Under the pieces are notes generated by a model, which saw nothing but the letters and a program-made list of their open reading frames with translations, ran no database searches and was not told the origin of the DNA. From positions 1-35,445 of the forward strand of contig CALXEH010000022.1 of the NCBI GenBank assembly GCA_944387285.1: a stretch of 35,445 bases of DNA, read 5' to 3'. This DNA comes from an uncultured Oscillospiraceae bacterium. GTDB taxonomy: Bacteria; Bacillota; Clostridia; Oscillospirales; Oscillospiraceae. Below are positions 7,013 to 13,790 of the stretch, one piece after another (the first letter of the stretch is position 1; each line of letters opens with the position of its first letter). Position numbers and translations under genes: made by a program.

Positions 7013-8089
7013 TCAGTTCAGGGTCAGGTCGCCTTCGCGTATCCAGCCGATCTTCCGGAAGAACAGGCCGAGGGCCCAGCAGATGACGGCGGGCAGGACG
7101 AAGCAGATTAGGACGAGGCCGAGCCAGTCCATGCCCGTGGGCGAGATGGCGGCGGCGCCGGCATTGAGCGCCGCGTCGCTCGGGTCGACCCAGCCGGTCC
7201 AGATGCCTATGGGTCCGCAGAGGCCGCAGGTGCCCATGCCGGAGTTTATGGCCGCGCCGTTCATCTCGAGCTTGAAGACGCAGGTGGCGATGGGGCCTGT
7301 TATCATCGACGTCAGTATCGCGGGCAGCCAGATGCGCGGGTTCTTCACGATGTTGCCCATCTGGAGCATGGAGGTGCCGAGGCCCTGGCTGACGAGGCCG
7401 CCCCAGCGGTTCTCGCGGAAGCTCATGACGGCGAAGCCGACCATGTTCGCGCAGCAGCCCGCGACCGCCGCGCCTCCTGCCAGGCCGACGAGGCTGAAAC
7501 TGTGGCAGATCGCCGCAGAGGAGATGGGCAGCGTGAGCGCCATGCCCACGGAGGCGGAGACGATGATGCCCATCCAGAAGGGCTGGAGCACCGTCGCGCG
7601 CACGATGAGCGAGCCGATGTAGTTGGCGCCCGCGCCTATGGGCGGGGCGATGAGCGCGGCGACGGCCACGCCTATGAAGATGGTCACGAGCGGCGTGACG
7701 AGCACGTCTATGGGCGTCTCCTTGCTGACCATTTTGCCGGCCTCGGCCGCGATGATGGCGATGACGAACACGGCGAGCGGCCCGCCCGCGGAACCGCCCA
7801 GGGCGTTGGAGGCCCAGCCGACGGGCACCATCGAGAACAGCACCAGCGGCGGACACTTGAGCGCATAGCCGATGGCCACGGCCATGGCCGGCCCGCTCAC
7901 CGCCGTGGCATAGCCGCCGACTGTCGAAAAGATCTCCACGCCCGTCTGCGAGCCGAGCGTGTTGAGTATCGTGCCGATGAGCAGGGAGCAGAAAAGCCCC
8001 TGCGCCATGGCGCCCAGCGCGTCTATGCCATAGCGCCGCAGCGAAAACTCAATGTCCTTCCTCTTCAAAAACGCCCGGAACCCGGCCAA
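7013..8089 (-). CDS. PTS-IIC-like membrane protein (PF13303 type), candidate NiaR-controlled niacin-precursor transporter
   Basis: The 358-residue protein has about ten membrane segments and the features of the stand-alone EIIC_2 family: RRYGIDALGAMAQGLFCSLLIGTI near the start, GGSAGGPLAVF, and an AGGAAVAGCCANMVGFAV loop. It has no IIA or IIB domain and no phosphorylation site, and no PTS genes are nearby, so a sugar PTS role is unlikely. The start is most likely the TTG at 8089, with GGGGTGG five bases upstream; a TTG at 8128 lies inside the operator. Upstream are a 17-bp-spacer promoter and a near-perfect 34-bp palindrome. Its core matches the site in front of pncB-niaR, so NiaR control is inferred. 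Transport of nicotinate, nicotinamide or a related compound is a hypothesis from regulation, not from the protein itself. Confidence 0.82.
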   Translation of the reverse strand: MAGFRAFLKRKDIEFSLRRYGIDALGAMAQGLFCSLLIGTILNTLGSQTGVEIFSTVGGYATAVSGPAMAVAIGYALKCPPLVLFSMVPVGWASNALGGSAGGPLAVFVIAIIAAEAGKMVSKETPIDVLVTPLVTIFIGVAVAALIAPPIGAGANYIGSLIVRATVLQPFWMGIIVSASVGMALTLPISSAAICHSFSLVGLAGGAAVAGCCANMVGFAVMSFRENRWGGLVSQGLGTSMLQMGNIVKNPRIWLPAILTSMITGPIATCVFKLEMNGAAINSGMGTCGLCGPIGIWTGWVDPSDAALNAGAAAISPTGMDWLGLVLICFVLPAVICWALGLFFRKIGWIREGDLTLN

Positions 8090-8110
8090 AGAAACCACCC
8101 CAAAAAAAGT

Positions 8111-8144
8111 TATCGTTACAAGTGTCAAGACACCTGTAACGATA
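8111..8144 (-). promoter_or_regulatory. Predicted NiaR operator of the PTS-IIC-like gene
   Basis: A 34-bp near-perfect palindrome. The outer arms TATCGTTACA (8111-8120) and TGTAACGATA (8135-8144) are perfect; the inner arms AGTGTC and GACACC (8121-8134) differ at one pair around a 2-base centre. On the coding strand the core reads GGTGTC-TT-GACACT. It begins at the edge of the -10 box and covers the transcription start, as a repressor site should. The core agrees with the pncB-niaR site at 22479-22496 and, from memory, with published NiaR sites in Bacillus and Thermotoga. Confidence 0.75.
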
Positions 8145-8172
8145 CTTTAAGCCAGCCCAGCCGGAATGTCAA
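8144..8172 (-). promoter_or_regulatory. Promoter of the PTS-IIC-like gene
   Basis: On the minus strand, a consensus TTGACA (8172-8167) and TAAAGT (8149-8144) are separated by 17 bp. Transcription would begin near 8137, within the palindromic operator, giving a leader of about 50 bases. Confidence 0.75.
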
Positions 8173-8205
8173 CGGTAGATTATATTTTCACATACCCGGC
8201 CGCCG

Positions 8206-8238
8206 GCCTCGGATTTGGACCATGCCCAGATCCGAGGC
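8206..8238 (-). repeat. Inverted repeat downstream of the DUF1015 gene, possible weak terminator
   Basis: Perfect 9-bp arms (8206-8214 and 8230-8238) surround a 15-base centre, 20 bp past the DUF1015 stop. No T-run follows on the minus strand, so it is a doubtful terminator. Some read-through into the PTS-IIC-like gene is possible. Confidence 0.45.
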
Positions 8239-8257
8239 GGCAGGGCAGGGAGCTTTT

Positions 8258-9445
8258 TCAGAGTATGCGGCACTCCAGGTAATAGCGTTTGTCCCTGGCG
8301 TGGCCTATGGAGAAGCTCTTTTTCGGGTAGGGGCCCAGCCGGGCTATGTCCTCGAACAGCGCCGACTTTTCCAGCCTTGGCAGCAGGATGCCCGCGCCGC
8401 TCGTGCGCTTTACTATCGCGCGCGCCTCCTCGTCGCCGTGGATGTAGTCCGGGTCGCCGCCGCGCTCCGCGCTCCATTCGGACACCAGCTCGTCCGTCAG
8501 CTCCACCAGCTTGCCCAGCGGCAGGCCCGTGTCAAAGCTCAGCTCGCGCTCGCCCGCCAGCACCGTCACCGTCTGGCCGCGGCCGCGAGGCAGCCGCGCC
8601 GCCGCCTCCTCTATGAACCCGCGCGAGCGCGTGCCCGTCAGCACCCGGTGTATCGGCTCAAAGGTCACCGCCTCGTCGTGGATGTTCACCAGCTCCACCA
8701 GCGCGTACCGCGCCGGGTGCGAGGCCCGCTGCGCCTCGCTCAGCTTCGGCTTTATCCCTTCCCAGCACAGCTTCGCCGCCGCCAGGCTGTGGTTGCCGTC
8801 GCCCATCGCGTACTTTATCTCGCCCTCCATAGCGTCCAGCCTCGCCGTCAGCGCCCGGGCCGCCTCGCCCGTAACGCGGCTGCCCCTGATGTGGCCGCCG
8901 CCCAGCATCAAGTCGAAATCGTACAGCTCTTCGCCGCCCGCCGCCGAGGGGATGATCGTATTCCCCGCGTCGTTTATGAACACCATGATGTGCGGCATCT
9001 CCAGCACCGCGCCGCGCCGTACCTCTACCCGCGCCGGCAGCCGGCTCTCCACCGTGCCCTCCGTCGCCCGCACAGGCGTCGCCGTGCCCTCGGCCCAGTC
9101 GTAGCCCTCCAGGTCCAGCTTGCCCACCAGGCCCCGGCGCACCGCGCCGGAGGGCAGCGTCCGCTCCACATACACATAGCTCTCAGGCAGCAGGCGGAAC
9201 ACGTCTTGGTTTACATAATCCGCCATAGCCTCGTAGATCTTGCGCGTTTCGGCGGCGCTGTCGCGGATGCCGAGCCAGGCCTCGGGCAGCATGAGCCGCA
9301 GGGTGCTCGGGCTGCTGCCGACGATGCGTTCGGCCTCCTGCCAGTATTCCGGCTCAGAGGTGAACTGGTCGCAGGCTATGCAGCTCCACTTCGTCATGTC
9401 CGCCGAGGCGGGCAGCAGGATATCCGCGGGTGTGAACAGGCTCAT
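8258..9445 (-). CDS. DUF1015 domain-containing protein
   Basis: A 395-residue soluble protein matching the DUF1015 family over its whole length. It has the opening FTPADILLP, CDQFTSEPEYW, the RGLVGKLDLEGYDW region, and the signature GDGNHSLAAAK, which corresponds to the ADGHHR-type motif of other members. The family is widespread in bacteria and sometimes lies beside serine biosynthesis genes, but its biochemical role is unknown. Here it is the last gene of a three-gene unit. Its ATG overlaps the stop of the NUDIX gene (ATGA), which itself overlaps glpK. It may act on phosphorylated metabolites, but that is only a guess from context. Confidence 0.9.
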   Translation of the reverse strand: MSLFTPADILLPASADMTKWSCIACDQFTSEPEYWQEAERIVGSSPSTLRLMLPEAWLGIRDSAAETRKIYEAMADYVNQDVFRLLPESYVYVERTLPSGAVRRGLVGKLDLEGYDWAEGTATPVRATEGTVESRLPARVEVRRGAVLEMPHIMVFINDAGNTIIPSAAGGEELYDFDLMLGGGHIRGSRVTGEAARALTARLDAMEGEIKYAMGDGNHSLAAAKLCWEGIKPKLSEAQRASHPARYALVELVNIHDEAVTFEPIHRVLTGTRSRGFIEEAAARLPRGRGQTVTVLAGERELSFDTGLPLGKLVELTDELVSEWSAERGGDPDYIHGDEEARAIVKRTSGAGILLPRLEKSALFEDIARLGPYPKKSFSIGHARDKRYYLECRIL

Positions 9446-10023
9446 ACTATCGCCTCCATTGCAATTTTGGACCAGCCCTCCATCTGCTCGCGCAGGGAGG
9501 CCAGCTGTGTTTTTTTGACCCAGACGCCCTCGAGCTTTTCGGTCTCGCGCACCCTGACCTCACCTTCGGCCTCCATGCGGAACATGAAGCCCAGGTGCAC
9601 GCTGCCGACCTCGTTCGTCTCCTCGTTTATGACGCCCACGGGCTCGAGCGAGAGCTCGCGCTCGACCTCGACCTCCTCGTCCACCTCGCGCCGCAGGCCG
9701 CGCATGAGCGTCTCGTCCCGCTCCGCCTCGTCCACGGGGTTGATGTGCCCGCCGACTCCGATGGAGAGCAGGCCGTGCAGGCGCTTCTCGCCGCCCTTTT
9801 TGAGCCGCCGGAGCACCAGCACCTCGTCGCCGCGCGTGAGCACGACGTAGGGTATGATCTGCCGGTACGAGGGGTCCTCCTCCATCTCCGGCCGGGGCTT
9901 GAACTCGTGGTGCGCGTTCACTATGTCGAGTATCTGCCTGTCGCAGCCCCGGATGAGGCCGTTTTTTCCCTTTATGTAACTGTTCAGCAGTTCGGTCTTC
10001 ACGACCAGTATGCTCTCGCTCAT
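9442..10023 (-). CDS. NUDIX hydrolase-like phosphoesterase (COG4112-like)
   Basis: A 193-residue protein with a recognisable but altered Nudix box: GVGGHINPVDEAERDE, then TLMRGLRREVDEEVEV. The metal-binding REVDEE core is intact. The spacing from the GGH glycine to the first helix is longer than the standard G-x5-E, and the late Gly is Glu. This variant resembles the COG4112 predicted phosphoesterases (GGHINP...). Such enzymes cleave nucleoside diphosphate-linked compounds; the substrate is unknown. The ATG at 10023 overlaps the glpK stop by four bases and its own stop overlaps the DUF1015 start, so all three genes are translationally coupled. Confidence 0.85.
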   Translation of the reverse strand: MSESILVVKTELLNSYIKGKNGLIRGCDRQILDIVNAHHEFKPRPEMEEDPSYRQIIPYVVLTRGDEVLVLRRLKKGGEKRLHGLLSIGVGGHINPVDEAERDETLMRGLRREVDEEVEVERELSLEPVGVINEETNEVGSVHLGFMFRMEAEGEVRVRETEKLEGVWVKKTQLASLREQMEGWSKIAMEAIV

Positions 10024-11528
10024 TTTGCCGTCTCCCATTTCCTGGCGCGCTCCACTGCCCGGAGCCATTCGCCGTGATATTTGTTTGCCGTCTCCGCGTC
10101 CATCTGCGGGGTGAAGACGCGCTCGGACTGCCGCAGGGCGGCGATCTCTGCGACATCTGTCCACAGTCCCGCCGAGAGCCCCGCGAGGAAGGCCGCGCCG
10201 AAGGCGGTGGTCTCGACCATCCGCGGCCGGTCGATGGGTTTTCTGAGTATGTCCGCCTGGAACTGCATGAGGAAGTCGCTGACCGAGGCGCCGCCGTCCA
10301 CCTTGAGGCTCGAGAGGTTCCGGCCCGAGTCGAGTTCCATGGCGTCGAGCAGGTCCTTGACCTGGTAGGCGATGCCCTCGAGCGCCGCGCGGACTATATG
10401 CGCCTTTGTCGTGCCGCGCGTGAGCCCGACCATCGTGCCGCGGGCGTACATGTCCCAGTGCGGCGCGCCGAGGCCCGTGAAGGCCGAGACAAGGTAGACC
10501 CCGCCGTTGTCGGGCACGGTCTCGGCGATGGGCCCGCTCTCGGCGGCGTCATTTATGAGCCCCACCTCGTCGCGCAGCCACTGGATGGAGCTGCCCGCGT
10601 TGAAGACGCTGCCCTCGAGCGCGTAGGTCGTGCGCCCGTTAAAGTTCCAGGCCACGCTGGTGAGCATGCCGGAGAGGCTCCGGACGCTGCGCTCGCCGGT
10701 GTTCATGAGCGTGAAGCAGCCGGTGCCGTAGGTGTTCTTGGCCTCGCCGGGCTTCACGCAGCCCTGGCCGAGCAGGGCCGCCGCCTGGTCGCCCGCGCTG
10801 CCGCAGATGGGTATGCCCGCCAGCGCCTCGAGGCCCTTTATGCCCGGAGCTATGCGGCCGTACTCCGCCGAGGTCGGTACCGGCGCGGGCAGCATGGACA
10901 TCGGCACGCCCAGCACGCGGCAGAGGTCCTCGTCCCAGCGCAGGCGGTCTATGTCGAAGAGCATCGTGCGCGAGCAGTTGGAGTAGTCCGAGATGTGCTC
11001 ACGCCCGCCCGTGAGGTTCCAGATGAGCCAGGAGTCCACGGTGCCGAAGATGAGCTCACCCCTCTCGGCCCTCTCCCTCGCGCCCTCGACGTTGTCGAGT
11101 ATCCAGCGTATCTTGGTGCCGGAGAAGTAGGCGTCTATGAGAAGGCCGGTCTTGTCCCTTATGTAGGCGCCGACGCCCTCGGCGGCGAGCCGGTCGCAGA
11201 AGCCGGCCGTGCGGCGGCACTGCCAGACGATGGCGTTGTAGACGGGCTTGCCGCTCGTCCTGTCCCAGACCAGCGTGGTCTCGCGCTGGTTCGTGACGCC
11301 TATGGCCGCGATGTCCCCGGCCTCGACGCCGCTCTTCTCAAAGGCCTCGGACATGGCCTTTATCTGCGTACCCAGGATGTCCGCCGGGTCGTGCTCGACC
11401 CAGCCGGGCTTCGGATATATCTGCGGGTAGTCGTACTGCGCGAGCGAGACGATCTCGCCCCGGCGGTCAAAGACTATGGCCCGCGAGCTGGTCGTGCCCT
11501 GGTCCAGGGCTATGACGTAGCCTTTCAT
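10020..11528 (-). CDS. glpK: Glycerol kinase
   Basis: A full-length 502-residue FGGY-family kinase that makes sn-glycerol 3-phosphate from glycerol and ATP in the cytoplasm. The GlpK signatures are clear: ALDQGTTSSRAIVFD at the N-terminus, WVEHDPADIL, NQRETTLVWDR, ICGSAGDQAAALLGQGC, and GLTRGTTKAHIVRAALEGIAYQ plus KVDGGASVSDFLMQFQADIL near the C-terminus. The ATG has AAGGAGG seven bases upstream. No glycerol facilitator (glpF) or glycerol-3-phosphate dehydrogenase is adjacent. It is divergent, 73 bp apart, from a monoacylglycerol-lipase-like hydrolase that could supply glycerol. It heads a unit with the NUDIX and DUF1015 genes. Confidence 0.97.
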   Translation of the reverse strand: MKGYVIALDQGTTSSRAIVFDRRGEIVSLAQYDYPQIYPKPGWVEHDPADILGTQIKAMSEAFEKSGVEAGDIAAIGVTNQRETTLVWDRTSGKPVYNAIVWQCRRTAGFCDRLAAEGVGAYIRDKTGLLIDAYFSGTKIRWILDNVEGARERAERGELIFGTVDSWLIWNLTGGREHISDYSNCSRTMLFDIDRLRWDEDLCRVLGVPMSMLPAPVPTSAEYGRIAPGIKGLEALAGIPICGSAGDQAAALLGQGCVKPGEAKNTYGTGCFTLMNTGERSVRSLSGMLTSVAWNFNGRTTYALEGSVFNAGSSIQWLRDEVGLINDAAESGPIAETVPDNGGVYLVSAFTGLGAPHWDMYARGTMVGLTRGTTKAHIVRAALEGIAYQVKDLLDAMELDSGRNLSSLKVDGGASVSDFLMQFQADILRKPIDRPRMVETTAFGAAFLAGLSAGLWTDVAEIAALRQSERVFTPQMDAETANKYHGEWLRAVERARKWETAK

Positions 11529-11542
11529 CTCAAGCCTCCTTG

Positions 11543-11571
11543 TTGACTTAAACTGCGAATTAGACTAAAAT
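11543..11571 (+). promoter_or_regulatory. Promoter of the lipase-like hydrolase gene
   Basis: TTGACT (11543-11548) and TAAAAT (11566-11571) with a 17-bp spacer lie within the 73-bp gap between divergent glpK and the hydrolase gene. Both boxes are one base from consensus. I could not pick a convincing glpK promoter on the other strand. Confidence 0.7.
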
Positions 11572-11601
11572 CCTCTTATAAGATAACACACAAGGAGGTA
11601 A

Positions 11602-12549
11602 ATGAAAATGCCCATAATCACCGAAAATAACTACAGCTTCACATCCGCCGACGGCGCGACTCCCATCCACGTGCGCGAGTGGGTGCCGGACTGCGACATA
11701 AACGGCGTGGTGCAGATAGCGCACGGCATCAACGAGTACATAGGCCGCTACGCGGATTTCGCGCGTTTTCTGGCCTCCAAGGGCTTTGTCGTCGTGGGCA
11801 ACGACCATTTGGGCCACGGTGAGAGCGTGCTGGGGCCGGAATATCTGGGCTTTTTCGCCATGGACGAGGGCTGGTACAAGGTCGTGGCGGACATGGAGCA
11901 TCTGCGCCAGCTCAGCTCCGCCAAGTGGCCCGAGGCGCCATACTTCCTCTTCGGGCACTCCATGGGCAGCTTCCTCACCCGCACCTACATGTTCCGCTAT
12001 CCCGGCGCGCAGCTCGCGGGCGTCATCCTCTCCGGCACGGGCCAGGCGCCCGAGGCCCTGGTCGCCGCGGGGCGCTTCCTCTGCGACGGCGACATGCTCA
12101 AAAACGGGCCGTTCCACCGCAGCGAGGCCATCTACAACATCGCCTTCGGCAGCTACAACAAGCAGTTCGAGCCGCGCCGCACCAACTACGACTGGCTCAC
12201 CCGCGACAAGGCCGTCGTGGACGCCTACATGAAAGACCCGCTGTGCACCTTCATCCCGACGACCAGCCTCTTCCGCGACATGATGTTCGGCATCTCGCTC
12301 ATCGGCCGCAGGAGCAATCTGGAAAAGATGAACAAGGCCCTGCCCGTGCTCTTCATAAGCGGCGACAAGGACCCCGTGGGCGGCAGCGGCGTGCAGGTCG
12401 CCAAGGTCTACAGCATGTTCATAAGGGCCGGGATGCGGGATGTGTTCTATAAATTCTACAAGGACGGCCGGCACGAGGTGCTCAACGAGCTCAACCGCGC
12501 TGAGGTCTACAAGGACGTCCTCGACTGGCTTTTCCGCAAGCTGGGATAA
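11602..12549 (+). CDS. Alpha/beta hydrolase, monoacylglycerol lipase-like (serine aminopeptidase S33 family)
   Basis: A 315-residue soluble hydrolase of the monoacylglycerol lipase/lysophospholipase type. Visible features are the oxyanion HG in VQIAHGINEYIGRYADFARFL, the family motif GNDHLGHGES, the nucleophile elbow GHSMGS (Ser120), the probable acid Asp in SGDKDPVG, and the probable catalytic His in DGRHEVLNE. It would release glycerol and fatty acid from monoacylglycerols, which fits its divergent pairing with glycerol kinase; that link is inference. There is no signal peptide. Two starts are possible: ATG 11602 is only three bases after AAGGAGG, while ATG 11608 (MPIITEN) is nine bases after it and may be the true start. 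Confidence 0.88.
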   Translation: MKMPIITENNYSFTSADGATPIHVREWVPDCDINGVVQIAHGINEYIGRYADFARFLASKGFVVVGNDHLGHGESVLGPEYLGFFAMDEGWYKVVADMEHLRQLSSAKWPEAPYFLFGHSMGSFLTRTYMFRYPGAQLAGVILSGTGQAPEALVAAGRFLCDGDMLKNGPFHRSEAIYNIAFGSYNKQFEPRRTNYDWLTRDKAVVDAYMKDPLCTFIPTTSLFRDMMFGISLIGRRSNLEKMNKALPVLFISGDKDPVGGSGVQVAKVYSMFIRAGMRDVFYKFYKDGRHEVLNELNRAEVYKDVLDWLFRKLG

Positions 12550-12569
12550 GCCGGCGGCAAATCAAATTC

Positions 12570-12598
12570 TTGACAGACTGCCTTCAGTGTTATATGAT
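12570..12598 (+). promoter_or_regulatory. Promoter of the phosphofructokinase gene
   Basis: A perfect TTGACA (12570-12575) and TATGAT (12593-12598) with a 17-bp spacer, about 36 bp before the start codon. This is one of the strongest-looking promoters in the window. Confidence 0.85.
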
Positions 12599-12634
12599 AT
12601 GTCTGGTATATAAGGGACGTTTGGAGGTTGAAAA

Positions 12635-13720
12635 ATGAAGCGCAACACAAGAGTCGGTCTCGTGACTTCCGGCGGCGACTGCCAGGGCCTGAACGCCGCC
12701 ATCCGCGGCGTGGGCAAGGCGCTGCTCCAGTACGTCGACAATGTCGAGATCTACGGCATGTACGACGGCTACAAGGGCCTCATCGAGGGCGACTACAAGT
12801 TCATGGATTCCAGGGACTTTTCCGGCATCCTCATCGAGGGCGGCACCATCCTCGGCACTTCCAGGCAGAGATACATCCCCGGCAAGGCCATCGTGGACGA
12901 CGAGGGCAACGACCTCATGCCCGCGATGCTGAACACCTACAACAGGCTGAACCTTGACTGCCTCGTCGTCATGGGCGGCAACGGCACGCAGAAGAGCGCA
13001 AAGCTCCTCATGGACGCGGGCATGAACATCGTCACTCTGCCCAAGACCATTGACAACGACATCTGGGGCACGGACACGACTTTCGGCTTCCAGAGCGCGG
13101 TGGACATCGCGGCGAACGTCATCGACTACATACACTCCACGGCGAGCTCGCACAGCCGCGTCTTCGTCGTCGAGCTCATGGGCCGTGACGCCGGCTGGCT
13201 CACCCTCAACGCCGGCATAGCCTCGGGCGCGGACATCGTGCTGATACCCGAGATACCCTACGACATCGAGAAGGTCGCCGCCGCTGTTGAGTACCGCAGG
13301 AAGCACGGGCGCAACTTCTCCATCGTCGCCGTGGCCGAGGGCGCCGTCTCCTCCACCGACGTCGTGCTCTCCGAGGAGGAGCGCAGGCGCGTGAAGGAGT
13401 CATCCAAGCACTCCACCATCTCCTACCGCATCGCCGCCGAGCTCGAGAGCATGACCGGGCAGGAGATCCGCGTCACCGTGCCCGGCCACTACCAGAGGGG
13501 CGGTCCCCCCTGCCCCTATGACCGCGTGCTCGCCACCCAGTTCGGCACGGCGGCTGCGAGGCTCATCATGGAGAAGAAATACGGCACCATGGTCGGCATC
13601 CAGGAGGGCAGGATAGTAGACGTGCCCCTGGCCGACGCCGCCAGCCGCACCAAGTTCCTCCCCACCGACCACCCGCTCATCCAGACTGCGAGGGACGTCG
13701 GCATCTTCTTCGGCGACTGA
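12635..13720 (+). CDS. pfkA: 6-phosphofructokinase (ATP or PPi donor uncertain)
   Basis: The 361-residue enzyme phosphorylates fructose 6-phosphate in glycolysis. Features are TSGGDCQGLNAAIRG at the N-terminus, GGNGT (residues 114-118), PKTIDNDIWGTD (136-147) with the catalytic Asp140, and MGRDAGWL. The donor-determining positions are mixed. Gly117 at the position equivalent to E. coli 104 is ATP-like, whereas Lys137 (equivalent to 124) is of the type found in PPi-dependent and group III enzymes. The Mg-binding Asp103 equivalent is Asn116. The length also fits group III PFKs rather than the 320-residue ATP type. The ATG has GGAGG eight bases upstream. It is monocistronic, with a strong promoter and terminator. 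Confidence 0.93.
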   Translation: MKRNTRVGLVTSGGDCQGLNAAIRGVGKALLQYVDNVEIYGMYDGYKGLIEGDYKFMDSRDFSGILIEGGTILGTSRQRYIPGKAIVDDEGNDLMPAMLNTYNRLNLDCLVVMGGNGTQKSAKLLMDAGMNIVTLPKTIDNDIWGTDTTFGFQSAVDIAANVIDYIHSTASSHSRVFVVELMGRDAGWLTLNAGIASGADIVLIPEIPYDIEKVAAAVEYRRKHGRNFSIVAVAEGAVSSTDVVLSEEERRRVKESSKHSTISYRIAAELESMTGQEIRVTVPGHYQRGGPPCPYDRVLATQFGTAAARLIMEKKYGTMVGIQEGRIVDVPLADAASRTKFLPTDHPLIQTARDVGIFFGD

Positions 13721-13736
13721 ACAGCACACATCAAAA

Positions 13737-13772
13737 GGGAGCGCCGCTCACAGCTGCGGCGCTCCCTTATTT
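13737..13772. terminator. Bidirectional terminator between phosphofructokinase and lysozyme genes
   Basis: An 11-bp perfect stem (13737-13747 with 13756-13766), an 8-base loop, then TTATTTTT on the right and AAAA on the left. It lies between convergent genes and can serve both. Confidence 0.92.
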
Positions 13773-13790
13773 TTGTGTTGAAATTTCGGC

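Noticed and set aside
7013..8089. Sugar phosphotransferase system component
   Set aside because: No IIA, IIB, HPr or sugar-enzyme genes and no phosphorylation domain; the operator points to NiaR instead.
7502..9850. A 782-codon plus-strand frame across the PTS-IIC-like, DUF1015 and NUDIX genes
   Set aside because: It runs through three recognised genes and an intergenic promoter on the other strand, and its translation is low-complexity Arg/His/Ala.
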